Source: Gluconacetobacter johannae
GTDB taxonomy: Bacteria > Pseudomonadota > Alphaproteobacteria > Acetobacterales > Acetobacteraceae
Length of the DNA stretch: 64,000 bases
NCBI RefSeq assembly: GCF_014174305.1
Contig: NZ_JABEQH010000002.1
Coordinates: 1 to 64,000, forward strand
Direction: 5' to 3'
The notes under the pieces: model-generated
The model's database searches: none
What the model was told of the DNA's origin: nothing
What the model saw: only the letters and a program-made list of their open reading frames with translations
Translations under genes and position numbers: made by a program
Shown: piece after piece, positions 14,343 to 25,874 of the stretch
Layout: the number at the start of each line of letters is the position of its first letter
Numbering within the stretch: the first letter of the stretch is position 1

Positions 14343-16133
14343 CTATCCTACGCGCGGCAGGGTGACGACGAAGCGTGCGCCGATGACCGCGCCGGCGGCG
14401 TCAATGCGGTTTTCCGCCCGGATGGTGCCCTTCAGGGCCTCGACGATCTGGCGGCTGATGGACAGGCCCAGCCCGGAATGCTGGCCGAAATTCTCGCTGG
14501 TCGGGCGTTCGGAATAGAAACGGTCGAAAATGCCGTCCAGCTTGGCCGCCGGGATGCCCGGCCCCTCGTCCGTCACGGCGACCTCCACCATTCCGCCGGA
14601 GGCCGGGGCGGCCGCCAGCACGATCCGCCCATCGGGCGGCGAGAACGAGATGGCGTTGCCGATCAGGTTACGCAGCACCTGCACCAGCCGGTCTTCCACC
14701 GCCAGCACCGCCAGCGGCCGGTCGGGCGTCTCGCCGGTGCTGGTCACGCTCAGGATCGGCTGGCCCGGCGTGCGTGTCGCCTGGTGGATTTCGGCCAGCA
14801 CGGCCAGGATGGGCACGACGGCGACCGGTTCGGTCCGCGCGCGCGACAGTTCGGCATCGACGCGGCTGGCGTCGGAGATGTCGGTAATCAGCCGGTCCAG
14901 CCGCCGGACGTCGTCGGTGATGATCGACAGCAGCCGCCGCTGGCGGTTGAGGTCCTCGATCCGGCCCAGCGTCTCGATGGCCGAGCGGATCGACGAGAGC
15001 GGATTCTTGATTTCATGGCTGACGTCGGCGGCGAAGCGTTCGATCGCGTCCATGCGCGCCCACAGCGCGCGGGCGCTGTCGCGCAGGGCGCGCGCGACCT
15101 CGCCGATCTCGTCCCGGCGGGCCAGCAGGCGGACGGGTACGGTATCGGTCCGCCCCGACGTCTCGCGCATCACATGGGCCGATGCCGCCAGCCGCAGCAG
15201 CGGCCGCGCGATGGTCAGCGACAGGTACCACGACAGCAGCACGGTGACCGCCAGCGCCATCAGGAACAGCGACAGGATCGACGACCGCACCGCGAAGACC
15301 GAGCGATCGACATCCCGTGCCTGGCGCGTCAACTGGATGATGCCGATGGTCTGGCCGTCATGCATCACCGGCTCGGCGACGGTGACGATCAGGTGGCGAT
15401 GCGCGGTGCGGCGGATATAGGGCGGCATTTCCGGCGCCGAGGAGCCGCCCGGGCCGGTCACCGGCTGGACGCTGGGGTCGGTGTCGGGCGTGTCCAGGGT
15501 CACGATCCGCGCGCCCGACAGGGTGGGCAGCAGCGACAGCAGCGCGTCATAGAACCGTTCGGCGAACCCGGCGCGCGCCGGGGCCTCGTCGGCCGCCCGG
15601 CTGCGGTCGGTGTCATCGTCGCCGGCCAGCGGCGAGGGCAATGGCTGGGCATCGACACGCCCGCGCGCCCCGCCCTGCTGGACCGCCGCCTCCTCGACGC
15701 GGCTGTCGGCCACGACCTGCCCGTCGGGCGCGAACAGGCGGGCATGGGCGCTGGGGCTGGGTTCGGTCAGGCGCAGCAGCAGCGGGCGGGCCAGCGGCGC
15801 GTCCAGCACCGGCTGCGCCCCGCGCCCGAAGGCGACCGCGCTCTGCCCCAGCGCGCCGGCATAGATCCGCGCCTGTTCGCGCAGCGCCGTGACCTCGGCC
15901 TCCAGCAGGCTGTTCTGGAACTGGTTGAGATACAGCAGCGTCAGCGCCAGCAGCATCAGCGGCAGCGCGTTGACCAGCAGGATCCGGCGCATCAGCGGCG
16001 AGACCAGCCGCGTGCGGTATTCCATGTAGGCCGCCGCCGCGTCGCGGTTCAGGGCCGCGGCACGCGGGACCACGATGTCGCGGAACCGGGTGAACGGATC
16101 GGGCAGGGCGAAGGTCCTGTTGCCGATACGCAC
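14343..16133 (-). CDS. chvG: ChvG-like sensor histidine kinase
   Basis: A 596-residue membrane sensor kinase. It has an N-terminal cytoplasmic part, a first span near residues 48-68 (LLVNALPLMLLALTLLYL), a long periplasmic domain, a second span near 280-300, HAMP, and the DHp and catalytic domains. The phospho-accepting H373 lies in SHEIKNPLSS; the N box is NLIGNAISFSP, with DEGPGIP and HSGLGLSISRQ for ATP binding. The domain order matches ChvG/ExoS of alphaproteobacteria, which respond to envelope or acid stress. It follows the response regulator by two bases, an operon. The symbol rests on family likeness, not on a search. Confidence 0.85.
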   Translation of the reverse strand: MRIGNRTFALPDPFTRFRDIVVPRAAALNRDAAAAYMEYRTRLVSPLMRRILLVNALPLMLLALTLLYLNQFQNSLLEAEVTALREQARIYAGALGQSAVAFGRGAQPVLDAPLARPLLLRLTEPSPSAHARLFAPDGQVVADSRVEEAAVQQGGARGRVDAQPLPSPLAGDDDTDRSRAADEAPARAGFAERFYDALLSLLPTLSGARIVTLDTPDTDPSVQPVTGPGGSSAPEMPPYIRRTAHRHLIVTVAEPVMHDGQTIGIIQLTRQARDVDRSVFAVRSSILSLFLMALAVTVLLSWYLSLTIARPLLRLAASAHVMRETSGRTDTVPVRLLARRDEIGEVARALRDSARALWARMDAIERFAADVSHEIKNPLSSIRSAIETLGRIEDLNRQRRLLSIITDDVRRLDRLITDISDASRVDAELSRARTEPVAVVPILAVLAEIHQATRTPGQPILSVTSTGETPDRPLAVLAVEDRLVQVLRNLIGNAISFSPPDGRIVLAAAPASGGMVEVAVTDEGPGIPAAKLDGIFDRFYSERPTSENFGQHSGLGLSISRQIVEALKGTIRAENRIDAAGAVIGARFVVTLPRVG

Positions 16134-16135
16134 CC

Positions 16136-16849
16136 TTATTCCTCCTTGTAGCGGTACCCGATGCCGTACAGGGTCTCGATCTGGTTGAATTCGTCGTCCA
16201 CCTGGCGGAATTTCTTGCGGACGCGCTTGATATGGCTGTCGATGGTGCGGTCATCGACATAGATGTTCTCGCCATACGCCGCGTCGATCAGCTGGTCGCG
16301 CGACTTGACCAGCCCCGGCCGCGCCGCCAGCGCCTTGACCAGCAGGAATTCCGTCACCGTCAACTGGATGTCCTTGCCGCGCCACAGGCACTGGTGCCGG
16401 GTCTCGTCCAGCGACAGGTCGCCGCGCACCATGGTCCCGCCTGTCGCCGGGCCGCCGGCGGCCTCGACACGGCTGGCCTCGTTCCGGCGCAGCAGGGCGC
16501 GGATGCGCTCCAGCAGCAGGCGCTGGGAAAACGGCTTGGTGATGTAATCGTCGGCCCCCAGGCGCAGGCCCATCAGCTGATCGACCTCCTCGTCCTTCGA
16601 CGACAGGAAGATCACCGGAAGCTGCGAGCGGCTACGCAGGCGCTGCAGCAGCTCCATCCCGTCCATGCGCGGCATCTTGATGTCGAGGACGGCGAGGTCC
16701 ACCGGGCGGCTCATGATCCCGTGCAGCGCGCTTTCGCCGTCGGTGTAGGTCCGCACGGTGAAGCCCTCGGCCTCCAGCGTCATCTGGACCGACGTCAGGA
16801 TATTCCGGTCGTCATCGACCAGCGCGATGGTGTGTTTCGTCGGCTCCAT
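16136..16849 (-). CDS. chvI: ChvI-like OmpR-family response regulator
   Basis: A 237-residue DNA-binding response regulator. The receiver domain has the acidic pair near residues 13-15, phospho-acceptor D56 in [12 protein letters not shown] and Lys in YITKPFS. The C-terminal winged helix has [14 protein letters not shown] and the recognition part [16 protein letters not shown]. The layout matches ChvI/ExsI-type regulators, partners of ChvG. The ATG at 16849 gives the correct receiver start. Gene order is regulator then kinase, as in rhizobia, and in acetic acid bacteria this pair probably senses acid or envelope stress (inferred). Confidence 0.88.
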   Translation of the reverse strand: MEPTKHTIALVDDDRNILTSVQMTLEAEGFTVRTYTDGESALHGIMSRPVDLAVLDIKMPRMDGMELLQRLRSRSQLPVIFLSSKDEEVDQLMGLRLGADDYITKPFSQRLLLERIRALLRRNEASRVEAAGGPATGGTMVRGDLSLDETRHQCLWRGKDIQLTVTEFLLVKALAARPGLVKSRDQLIDAAYGENIYVDDRTIDSHIKRVRKKFRQVDDEFNQIETLYGIGYRYKEE

Positions 16850-17109
16850 TCCCGTGTTCTCGCTCCATGCCGGCCGGTCTGCGGCCTTCCCGCTCCTGCC
16901 CGGGCGGGCTGGCCGGCCCCGGGGTGGCCCACAGCATAGCGCCAGCCAGGCCCCCCTGTCATGGGCGGCGATCCTGACCATCCGTCCATGTTCGGGCGCA
17001 CGGGCCGGGGGGCGCCTGTCCGCAGGGCGGACGAACCCCGCAAATTCATCATGCCGCGCGCGCCCGCGACGCCTTGTCCATCGGCGCGGGCTCACCTACT
17101 TCATCAGGC

Positions 17110-17751
17110 ATGAGCCACGATACAGACCCCACCCCCGTCGTCGACTCTCCGAACGGAGAGGCCGGCGTCTTCCCGCCGGGCCAGCCGTCCGGTACCGCAA
17201 CGGACCAGGACGCCGCCCAGGCCCCCGGCAGCGCAGGCGGCGAAAGCCGCATCCAGGAGCTGGAAAGCGCGCTGGAGGACATGCGCGAGAAATGGATGCG
17301 CTCCGAGGCGGAGATGCAGAACCTGCGGACCCGCACGAAGCGCGAGATCGAGGATGCGCGCCAGTACGCGACCCAGAAATTCGCGCGCGACGTCGTCGAG
17401 GCCGCCGAGAACCTGAAGCGCGCGCTGGCCAGCCTGCCCCACGTGACCGAAGGCGAGGACCGGCTGATCGCGCGCATGCGCGAAGGGATCGAGAGCACCG
17501 AGCGCTCGTTCATCGGCATCCTGGAACGCCACGGCATCACCGCCGCCGACCCGGCCGGCACGCCGTTCGACGCCAACCACCACCAGGCGATGGCCGAACA
17601 GCACAGCGACGAACATCCCCATGGCACCGTGATCCAGGCCTGGACGCCGGCCTGGACCCTGCACGGCCGCCTGCTGAAGCCCGCGATGGTCGTGGTGTCG
17701 AAGGGATCGCCGACGCCGGACAAGACGGGGACCGACAACACCGGCGGCTGA
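17110..17751 (+). CDS. grpE: GrpE nucleotide exchange factor
   Basis: A 213-residue cytoplasmic cochaperone that releases ADP from DnaK. The N-terminus is acidic and disordered, followed by a long helix (about residues 40-90, rich in Glu/Arg/Lys: LEDMREKWMRSEAEMQNLRTR) and a C-terminal beta domain with the GITAADPAGTPFDANHHQAM signature. The ATG at 17110 (MSHDTD) was chosen; a TTG at 17074 is upstream. It lies 206 bases before dnaK and probably shares heat-shock control. Confidence 0.93.
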   Translation: MSHDTDPTPVVDSPNGEAGVFPPGQPSGTATDQDAAQAPGSAGGESRIQELESALEDMREKWMRSEAEMQNLRTRTKREIEDARQYATQKFARDVVEAAENLKRALASLPHVTEGEDRLIARMREGIESTERSFIGILERHGITAADPAGTPFDANHHQAMAEQHSDEHPHGTVIQAWTPAWTLHGRLLKPAMVVVSKGSPTPDKTGTDNTGG

Positions 17752-17802
17752 GGCGCCCCGGCCGCGAAAGCGCCAGGCCGGCGCCTGTCCCATGAAACGC
17801 CC

Positions 17803-17831
17803 CTTGAAACGAAGGACGGGGCTGAATACAT
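17803..17831 (+). promoter_or_regulatory. Candidate RpoH (sigma32) promoter for dnaK
   Basis: CTTGAA at 17803-17808 matches the alphaproteobacterial RpoH -35 element; ATACAT at 17826-17831 lies 17 bases later and partly fits the -10. This would give a dnaK leader of about 120 bases. A long GC hairpin (AGGCGCC...GGCGCCT, about 17750-17795) sits just upstream of it. Confidence 0.4.
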
Positions 17832-17957
17832 GCAGGACAGGTTCGGCGGCACGGTCGCGGATGTGGTGAAACAGTCCGTCCAACCCGCCAGAACAACAGG
17901 ATCTAGGGTCCCACCCGGTGCTTCGGGCCGGGTCGGGCCGCTGAGAGGAGAGCATTC

Positions 17958-19868
<1,911 letters not shown>

Positions 19869-19934
19869 CCGTCGCACAGACACCCCGACGACCGGCGGCG
19901 CGGACCACACCCCGCGCCGCCCCAGCGACCGAAG

Positions 19935-19967
19935 GCGCCCGCGCTTCTGTGAAGGCGGGCGCTTTTT
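19935..19967 (+). terminator. Intrinsic terminator after dnaK
   Basis: An 8-bp stem GCGCCCGC/GCGGGCGC (19935-19942 with 19955-19962), extended inside by CTTC/GAAG with one bulged G and a TGT loop, followed directly by T5. This is a canonical Rho-independent terminator. Confidence 0.85.
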
Positions 19968-20050
19968 CCATGTATGACAGGGCCGAACCGATGGGCGTCC
20001 GTTGCCCATGACGGTGCGGACATTCCGGCACGGCCCCGCCAGTGAGGACC

Positions 20051-21181
20051 ATGATGGCCACCAAGCTTGATTACTACGCCGTTCTCGAAGTCTCCCGCGA
20101 TGCAAATGGCGACGAGCTGAAAAAGGCGTATCGCAGGCTGGCCATGCAGTACCACCCCGATCGCAATCCGGGGGACGAGTCCGCGGAATCGCGCTTCAAG
20201 GAGATCAACGAGGCGTATGACGTCCTGAAGGACGAGCAGAAGCGCGCGGCCTACGACCGCTTCGGTCACGCGGCGTTCGAGGGCGGCGGCCCCGGCGGTG
20301 GCGGCGGGTTCGATTTCGGCGGCGGGCTGGGCGACATCTTCGAACAGATGTTCGGTGACATGATGGGCGGGCGTCGCGGCGGCCGCCGGTCCGGCGGCGA
20401 CATCCAGGTGCAGGTGACGATTTCCTTCGTCGAGGCCTTCACCGGGGTGAAGAAGCCCATCACCGTGCCCACCCGCGTGACCTGCGAGTCCTGCGACGGC
20501 ACCGGCTCGGCCGACCGCGACCAGGGGGCGGTGTCCTGCCCGACCTGCCACGGCGCCGGCAAGGTCCGCGCCCAGCAGGGGTTTTTCCTGGTCGAACGCG
20601 CCTGCCCGACCTGCCATGGCACCGGCAAGATGGTCCGCAACCCGTGTACCGTCTGCCATGGCGCCGGCACGGTGGAAAAGGATCGCACGCTCGAGATCGC
20701 GATCCCGGCGGGGGTCGAGGACGGCACGCGCATCCGCCTGTCCGGCGAGGGCGAGGCCGGAGGCAAGGGCGCGACCCCGGGCGACCTGTACGTCCATGTC
20801 GCGGTCGAACCCCATCCGATTTTCCAGCGCGATGGCGCCAACATCTATTGCCGCGTGCCGCTTCGCATGGCGCAGGCCGCCCTGGGCACCGAGATCGAGG
20901 TGCCGGTCGTCGACGGGTCCCGCGCCAAGGTGAAGATCCCTGCCGGCACCCAGACGGGCGAGAATTTCCGCCTGCGCGGCAAGGGCTTCTCGGTGCTGCG
21001 GTCGTCGGCGCGCGGCGACATGTATATCCAGGTCTCGGTCGAGACCCCGCGCCATCTGACCAGGCGCCAGCGGGAACTGCTGGAGGAATTCGAAGGCGAG
21101 GCCGGCGACCACGACCGCGCCAACCCCGAAAACGCGGGCTTCTTCAGCAAGGTCCGCGACTTCTTCGAAGGCAAGCTCTGA
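20051..21181 (+). CDS. dnaJ: Chaperone DnaJ (Hsp40)
   Basis: A 376-residue type I J-protein that stimulates DnaK ATPase. It has the J domain (residues about 4-70) with the HPD motif in YHPDRNP, a Gly-rich and Phe-rich linker ([15 protein letters not shown]), four zinc-binding CxxCxGxG repeats ([32 protein letters not shown]), and the C-terminal substrate-binding domain. ATGs at 20051 and 20054 are both possible, with GAGG at 20044-20047; a GTG at 20042 is less likely. The gene follows dnaK as usual. Confidence 0.97.
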   Translation: MMATKLDYYAVLEVSRDANGDELKKAYRRLAMQYHPDRNPGDESAESRFKEINEAYDVLKDEQKRAAYDRFGHAAFEGGGPGGGGGFDFGGGLGDIFEQMFGDMMGGRRGGRRSGGDIQVQVTISFVEAFTGVKKPITVPTRVTCESCDGTGSADRDQGAVSCPTCHGAGKVRAQQGFFLVERACPTCHGTGKMVRNPCTVCHGAGTVEKDRTLEIAIPAGVEDGTRIRLSGEGEAGGKGATPGDLYVHVAVEPHPIFQRDGANIYCRVPLRMAQAALGTEIEVPVVDGSRAKVKIPAGTQTGENFRLRGKGFSVLRSSARGDMYIQVSVETPRHLTRRQRELLEEFEGEAGDHDRANPENAGFFSKVRDFFEGKL

Positions 21182-21287
21182 ATCGGGTTCGGGCAAGGCC
21201 CGACGTGCTCCTGCTGTTGAAAGGGGCTCGGGATAGCGGTAGAAAACGTCGTCCATGGTGATCCCCCCACTCGCACCGTGGATATCC

Positions 21288-21325
21288 AGGCGGCGCGATC
21301 CCCCGGTCGCGCCGCCTACCGTTTT
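21288..21325 (+). terminator. Intrinsic terminator between dnaJ and dapB
   Basis: An 11-bp perfect stem (21288-21298 with 21307-21317), an eight-base loop, then ACCG and T5 at 21321-21325. The T tract is four bases off the stem but the hairpin is very strong. It ends just before dapB, which must therefore have its own promoter or read-through. Confidence 0.7.
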
Positions 21326-21352
21326 TCGGGGACATGAGTCCGGGACAAGCAC

Positions 21353-22126
21353 ATGACGACACAGACGGTCCGGATCGGCATTGCCGGGATCAACGGGCGG
21401 GTCGGGCGCCTGCTGCGCGAGGAAGTCGCGGCCAGCGGCGCCGTGCTGGCTGGCGGCACGACGCGCGACGCCGGCCCCGCGGCGCCCGGCCTGGTCGCGA
21501 CCCTGGCCGAACTGGCCCCGCGCTGCGACGTGGCGATTGATTTCACCCATGCCACCACCATCCGCGACCATGCCGCGATCCTGGCGCAGGCCGGGGTGGC
21601 CTGGGTGCTGGGCACCACCGGCCTGTCGCCGGCCGACCAGGACGCGGTGCGCGACGCGGCGCGCCGCATCCCCGTCGTGCAGGCGGCGAATTATTCCCCC
21701 GGCGTCACGCTGGTCACGCGCCTGGCGCGCCAGATGGCGGCGGCCCTGCCCTCGGGCAGCTACGACGCCGAAATCCTGGAAATGCATCATCGCCAGAAGG
21801 TCGATGCCCCGTCCGGCACGGCCCTGGCCATCGGGCAGGCCGTGGCCGACGGGCGCGGCATCGACCTGGCCGCCCATACCGAAAGCGGCCGGACCGGCCA
21901 TACCGGCCCGCGCGGGGCGGACGCCATCGGCTTCGCCGTGCTGCGCGGCGGCCAGATCGTGGGCGAACATACGCTGCTGTTCACCTCGGCCACCGAACAG
22001 ATCGCCCTGACCCATCGCGCGTTCGACCGACGCGTGTTCGCAACCGGGGCCGTCCGCGCGGCCTGGTGGGTCCGCGACCGCCCGCCCGGTCTGTACAATA
22101 TGGAAGACGTGCTCGGCCTGGCGTGA
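21353..22126 (+). CDS. dapB: 4-hydroxy-tetrahydrodipicolinate reductase
   Basis: A 257-residue NAD(P)H-dependent reductase of the lysine/diaminopimelate pathway. The nucleotide-binding motif GIAGINGRVGRLL is at the N-terminus. DFTHATT, GTTGLSP and the substrate signature EILEMHHRQKVDAPSGTAL are all present, with the conserved His pair and Lys. Length is slightly short of typical DapB (about 270) but complete. It stands between the dnaJ terminator and metK. Confidence 0.95.
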   Translation: MTTQTVRIGIAGINGRVGRLLREEVAASGAVLAGGTTRDAGPAAPGLVATLAELAPRCDVAIDFTHATTIRDHAAILAQAGVAWVLGTTGLSPADQDAVRDAARRIPVVQAANYSPGVTLVTRLARQMAAALPSGSYDAEILEMHHRQKVDAPSGTALAIGQAVADGRGIDLAAHTESGRTGHTGPRGADAIGFAVLRGGQIVGEHTLLFTSATEQIALTHRAFDRRVFATGAVRAAWWVRDRPPGLYNMEDVLGLA

Positions 22127-22166
22127 CGGGCGGGTGCCCCTATTCCCCGGATCGGACCGTGATATC

Positions 22167-22253
22167 CGGTGAAAACACTTGACGATCTGTAGGTATTCGG
22201 CCAAACGGACCCGCCTGGACCCCGCATGCCCGGCGGCGTCATATCTTTCACCG
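22167..22253 (+). promoter_or_regulatory. Possible structured leader of metK
   Basis: CGGTGAAA (22167-22174) is exactly complementary to TTTCACCG (22246-22253). The two arms would form an 8-bp closing stem around 71 bases, with a CCGCC/GGCGG stem inside, ending just before the GAGG upstream of the metK ATG. A TTGACG at 22179 could instead be a -35 element. This is riboswitch-like geometry, but I do not recognise any known SAM riboswitch class. Confidence 0.3.
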
Positions 22254-22275
22254 TTTCGAGGTAGACAGGACCATC

Positions 22276-23463
22276 ATGCGTAACAAAGGCGATTTTCTGT
22301 TCACATCGGAATCGGTGTCGGAAGGCCATCCCGACAAGGTTGCCGATCGGATCAGCGATACCGTTCTGGACGCCTATCTGGCCGCTGATGGCGAATCCCG
22401 CGTCGCCTGCGAAACGCTGGTGACGACGAACCGGGTGGTCCTGGCCGGCGAGGTGCGCGGACCGTCCTCGGTCACCACCGAAAGCCTGATCGAGGGCGCG
22501 CGCGCCGCGATCCGCGACATCGGATACGACCAGGCCGGCTTCTCGTGGAAGAACGCCAACGTCGAATGCTACCTCCACGCGCAGTCCGCCGACATCGCCG
22601 TCGGCGTCGACAGCGCCGGGAACAAGGACGAGGGTGCGGGCGACCAGGGCATCATGTTCGGCTTCGCCACGCGCGAGACCGAGACGCTGATGCCGGCGCC
22701 GCTCTATTACGCCCATGGCATCCTGCACCGCATCCGCGACCTGCGGAAGGCCGGCGACGCCCGCGTCGCCAACCTGCAGCCCGACGCCAAGAGCCAGGTC
22801 ACGCTGCGCTATGTCGATGGCCGCCCGGTCGGCGCGACCTCGGTCGTCATCTCCACCCAGCATGACGAGGGCGCCAGCCAGCCGGAGATCCGCGACGCCC
22901 TGCGCGAGATCGTGCGCGACGTCCTGCCCGAGGGCTGGATGTGCCCGGACGACGAATTCTACGCCAATCCGACCGGCGTGTTCGTCATCGGCGGACCGGA
23001 TGGCGATTGCGGCCTGACGGGGCGCAAGATCATCGTCGACACCTACGGCGGCGCGGCTCCGCATGGCGGCGGCGCGTTCTCGGGCAAGGACCCGACCAAG
23101 GTCGATCGCTCGGCGGCCTATGCCTGCCGCTACCTGGCCAAGAACGTCGTGGCGGCCGGCCTGGCCGATCGCTGCACCCTGCAGATCTCCTACGCCATCG
23201 GCGTGTCGCATCCGCTGTCGGTCTATGTCGATCTGGACGGCACCGGCAAGGACGTGGACGAGGCGAAGCTGGGCAGCGTCCTGCGCGAGGTCATGAACCT
23301 GACGCCGCGCGGCATCCGCCAGCACCTGCGCCTGAACCGCCCGATCTATACCGAAACGTCCGCCTATGGGCATTTCGGCCGGACGCCGGACGCCGCCCGC
23401 GACAATTTCACCTGGGAACAGACCGACCTGGTGGACGCGCTGCGCGGCGCGTTCAACCGCTGA
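22276..23463 (+). CDS. metK: S-adenosylmethionine synthetase
   Basis: A 395-residue enzyme that makes SAM from methionine and ATP in the cytoplasm. Three repeated domains are present. Signatures are [19 protein letters not shown] at the start, [12 protein letters not shown] in the middle and [19 protein letters not shown] near residue 265, which binds ATP and magnesium. Length is normal. GAGG precedes the ATG at the usual distance. The upstream region may form a regulatory leader. trmB, a SAM-dependent methyltransferase, follows after 19 bases. Confidence 0.97.
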   Translation: MRNKGDFLFTSESVSEGHPDKVADRISDTVLDAYLAADGESRVACETLVTTNRVVLAGEVRGPSSVTTESLIEGARAAIRDIGYDQAGFSWKNANVECYLHAQSADIAVGVDSAGNKDEGAGDQGIMFGFATRETETLMPAPLYYAHGILHRIRDLRKAGDARVANLQPDAKSQVTLRYVDGRPVGATSVVISTQHDEGASQPEIRDALREIVRDVLPEGWMCPDDEFYANPTGVFVIGGPDGDCGLTGRKIIVDTYGGAAPHGGGAFSGKDPTKVDRSAAYACRYLAKNVVAAGLADRCTLQISYAIGVSHPLSVYVDLDGTGKDVDEAKLGSVLREVMNLTPRGIRQHLRLNRPIYTETSAYGHFGRTPDAARDNFTWEQTDLVDALRGAFNR

Positions 23464-23482
23464 TCGCCGCACCAGGCGCAGC

Positions 23483-24214
23483 ATGACGGCACGGCAGGAC
23501 GACGCCGCGACTCCGGCGGCCCCCGACGTCAAGGCGTCGCCCGACCGGCTGTACGGCCGGCACCGGGGCCACCCGCTGCGTCCCCGCCAGCAGCGCCTGC
23601 TGGACCTGACGCTGCCGCGTCTGCGGCTGGACCCCTCCGTGCTGGCCGATCCGGCGCGTGGGTTCGGCCGCTCGCCCTCGGAACTGTGGCTGGAGGTCGG
23701 GTTCGGCGGCGGCGAGCATTCGCTGGCCCAGCATGCGGCCCATCCCGACGTCGGCTATATCGCCTCCGAAGTGTTCGAGAACGGCATGTGCTCGCTGCTG
23801 TCCCGGCTGGTGCCGGACGGGCAGGAAGGCACGGCCCCGGTCCCCGACCTGCTGCGCCTGTGGGACGAGGACGCGCGTGCCCTGCTGCGCGCCCTGCCGG
23901 AACAGTCGATCGACCGGATGTTCCTGATGTTCCCCGACCCGTGGCCCAAGGCCCGGCACGCCAAGCGCCGCTTCGTCCATCCCGCGACGATCCAGCTGGT
24001 CGCCCGCGTGCTGAAGCCGGGCGCCACCTGGCGCGTCGCCAGCGACGACCCGACCTACCAGGCCTGGGTGGAAGAGGTCATGGGCGCGCAGGATCTGTTC
24101 GACACCGCCCCCCCGGCCACCGAACGGCCCGAGGGCTGGCCCCCGACCCGCTACGAAGCCAAGGCCCTGCGCGCCGGGCGGCAGCCGCTGTACTGGGTGT
24201 TTACGCGGCGCTGA
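23483..24214 (+). CDS. trmB: tRNA (guanine-N7-)-methyltransferase
   Basis: A 243-residue SAM-dependent enzyme that methylates G46 of tRNA. The YGRHRGHPLRPRQQRLL N-terminus, the SAM motif WLEVGFGGGEHSLAQ, the FENGM segment, and MFPDPWPKARHAKRRF with the catalytic Asp and the Trp-Pro-Lys run are all typical. Length fits. The start at 23483 follows metK closely, so the two are likely one transcript and the enzyme would use SAM made next door. The 3' end runs into a 210-base dispersed repeat shared with convergent pqqE. Confidence 0.95.
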   Translation: MTARQDDAATPAAPDVKASPDRLYGRHRGHPLRPRQQRLLDLTLPRLRLDPSVLADPARGFGRSPSELWLEVGFGGGEHSLAQHAAHPDVGYIASEVFENGMCSLLSRLVPDGQEGTAPVPDLLRLWDEDARALLRALPEQSIDRMFLMFPDPWPKARHAKRRFVHPATIQLVARVLKPGATWRVASDDPTYQAWVEEVMGAQDLFDTAPPATERPEGWPPTRYEAKALRAGRQPLYWVFTRR

Positions 24215-24224
24215 CGCATGGGAT

Positions 24225-24437
24225 GTCCCCGCCAAGGGTAGTCGCCCTCTGGAAACCCGTTCGATATCAAATGTTTGGGGTGCAGGGCCTCAGGCCCTGC
24301 CGGGTCCAGGGCAGAGCCCTGGTTATACGTCAATTTCAACAGGATGACGCGCGGGCCCAGGCCGCTGGGGAAGGTCGGGCTCCGCCCGAACCCGGCAAGG
24401 GCCTCGGCCCTTGCATCCCATTCGTTTTATAACGTCT
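24225..24437. repeat. Dispersed 3'-end repeat cluster, copy 6
   Basis: Between convergent trmB and pqqE. It contains modified modules in order: CCAAGGGTAGTCGCCCTCTGG, CAGGGCCTCAGGCCCTG, CCAGGGCAGAGCCCTGG, then GAACCCGGCAAGGGCCTCGGCCCTTGCATCCCATTCG-type sequence at about 24387-24428. The last part is nearly identical to those at 10.53-10.58, 37.31-37.36 and 46.10-46.15 kb. Confidence 0.75.
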
Positions 24438-24453
24438 TGCCTTCGTTGCGCGA

Positions 24454-25563
24454 TTATCGCTCGCCGCCGGGCGCGTTGCCAAACCGGCGATAGATAAAGG
24501 GCGGCGGGTCGGCGGGCAGGCTGTCCAGGATCGCCGTGATCCGGTCATGGTGGGGCGAGCGGGTGCAGACCGGGTCCGTCGCCCCCGCATCGCCCAGCAG
24601 CGCCAGCGCCTGGCACCGGCAGCCGCCCCAATCCTGTTCGCGGAATTCGCAGCCCCGGCAGGGTTCGGGCATCCAGTCCGTGCCGCGGAACTGCCGGAAC
24701 AGCGGCGCGTTTTGCCAGATCTCGGCCAGGGTGGCGGTGCGGATGTCGGGGAAGGGCACGCCCGTGAGGGTCTCGGCCGCATGGCAGGGCAGGACCCGCC
24801 CGGCGGGCGATATATTGACGAACCGCTGTCCCCATCCGCCCATGCAGGGCTTGGGCCGGTCCGCGTAGTAATCCGGCGTGACATAATCAATGGTCATGCT
24901 GGACCCCAGGCGCGCGCGCGCGTCCTCGACCGCCTGCGTGGCTTCGTCCAGCTGGGCGCGGCTGGGCATCAGGGCGGCGCGATTGACCAGCCCCCAGCCG
25001 TAATACTGGGTATGGGCGATCTCCACCCGGCGGGCGCCCAATGCACGCGCCAGTTCCAGCATGCGCGGGATGCGCTCGACATTGTCGCGATGGATGACGA
25101 AATTCAGCGTCAGCGGCATGCCGTCCGCCACGACGATCCGCGCGGCCTCCAGCTTCTTTTCCTGCGCGCCCTTCATGCCGCCGACCTGCTCGGCCGGGCC
25201 GGCATCGACGTCCTGGAACGACAGTTGCACATGGTCCAGCCCGGCCTCGGCCAGCGGGCGGAACGTCGCCGCGTTCAGCAGCACGCCCGAGGTGATGAGG
25301 TTGGTGTACAGCCCCCGTGCGACCGCGTGCCGCACCAGTTCCGGCAGGTCGGGCCGGGCCATCGGCTCGCCGCCGGAAAAATGAACCTGCAACACCCCCA
25401 TCTCGGCGGCCTGGTCCAGGATGCCGATCCAGTCGGCGGTCGCAAGCTCGGCCTCCCGCCCATCCAGCGCCAGGGGGTTGGAACAGTACGGGCATTGCAG
25501 CGGGCAGCGATGCGTCAGCTCCGCCAGCAGGCTCATCGGGGGCAAGGGGGCGGGTGTGCTCAT
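24454..25563 (-). CDS. pqqE: PqqE radical SAM enzyme
   Basis: A 369-residue radical SAM/SPASM enzyme that forms the Glu-Tyr carbon-carbon link in PqqA, the first step of PQQ synthesis. The radical SAM cluster ligands C20, C24 and C27 lie in RCPLQCPYC, followed by the GGEPMAR motif. The C-terminal SPASM region has many Cys ([17 protein letters not shown]) for auxiliary clusters. The start overlaps the pqqD stop by four bases (ATGA), a translationally coupled pair. It is last in the pqqABCDE operon. Confidence 0.97.
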   Translation of the reverse strand: MSTPAPLPPMSLLAELTHRCPLQCPYCSNPLALDGREAELATADWIGILDQAAEMGVLQVHFSGGEPMARPDLPELVRHAVARGLYTNLITSGVLLNAATFRPLAEAGLDHVQLSFQDVDAGPAEQVGGMKGAQEKKLEAARIVVADGMPLTLNFVIHRDNVERIPRMLELARALGARRVEIAHTQYYGWGLVNRAALMPSRAQLDEATQAVEDARARLGSSMTIDYVTPDYYADRPKPCMGGWGQRFVNISPAGRVLPCHAAETLTGVPFPDIRTATLAEIWQNAPLFRQFRGTDWMPEPCRGCEFREQDWGGCRCQALALLGDAGATDPVCTRSPHHDRITAILDSLPADPPPFIYRRFGNAPGGER

Positions 25564-25874
25564 CGTGTCAGTACCTGCCGCGCGGCCAGGTCCGCGACCA
25601 TCGCCAGCACATCGTGGGCGATAGTCGCGCGCGGGGCGTCGAACCGGGCGGCCAGCAGGTCGACGATGGCCCCCACCGACCGCTGCCCGTCCACCAGGCG
25701 CAGGATCGCGGTGGCGATCGGGTCGGGCACGAAGGCGCGCTCCGGCGCCTGGATCACCCATTGGTCGCGCACCCGGTCATGCTGCAGGCGGACGCCGCGC
25801 ATGAAGCGTACGATCGCGTCCTCGGCCATGTCCGGCCCCGTGGGGGCGGCTGCCATGGCGGGCCGGTCGGTCAT
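25560..25874 (-). CDS. pqqD: PqqD peptide chaperone
   Basis: A 104-residue PqqA-binding chaperone that presents the peptide to PqqE. The conserved part ([36 protein letters not shown]) starts near residue 20, followed by a helical C-terminus with [15 protein letters not shown]. The ATG at 25874 overlaps the pqqC stop (ATGA) and the stop overlaps pqqE ATG, so translation of C, D and E is coupled. A longer in-frame reading upstream lies inside pqqC and is not supported. Confidence 0.94.
   Translation of the reverse strand: MTDRPAMAAAPTGPDMAEDAIVRFMRGVRLQHDRVRDQWVIQAPERAFVPDPIATAILRLVDGQRSVGAIVDLLAARFDAPRATIAHDVLAMVADLAARQVLTR

Noticed and set aside
22141-22275. A known SAM-II or SAM/SAH riboswitch before metK
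   Set aside because: I could not find the conserved core bases of these classes, so only a generic leader is proposed.
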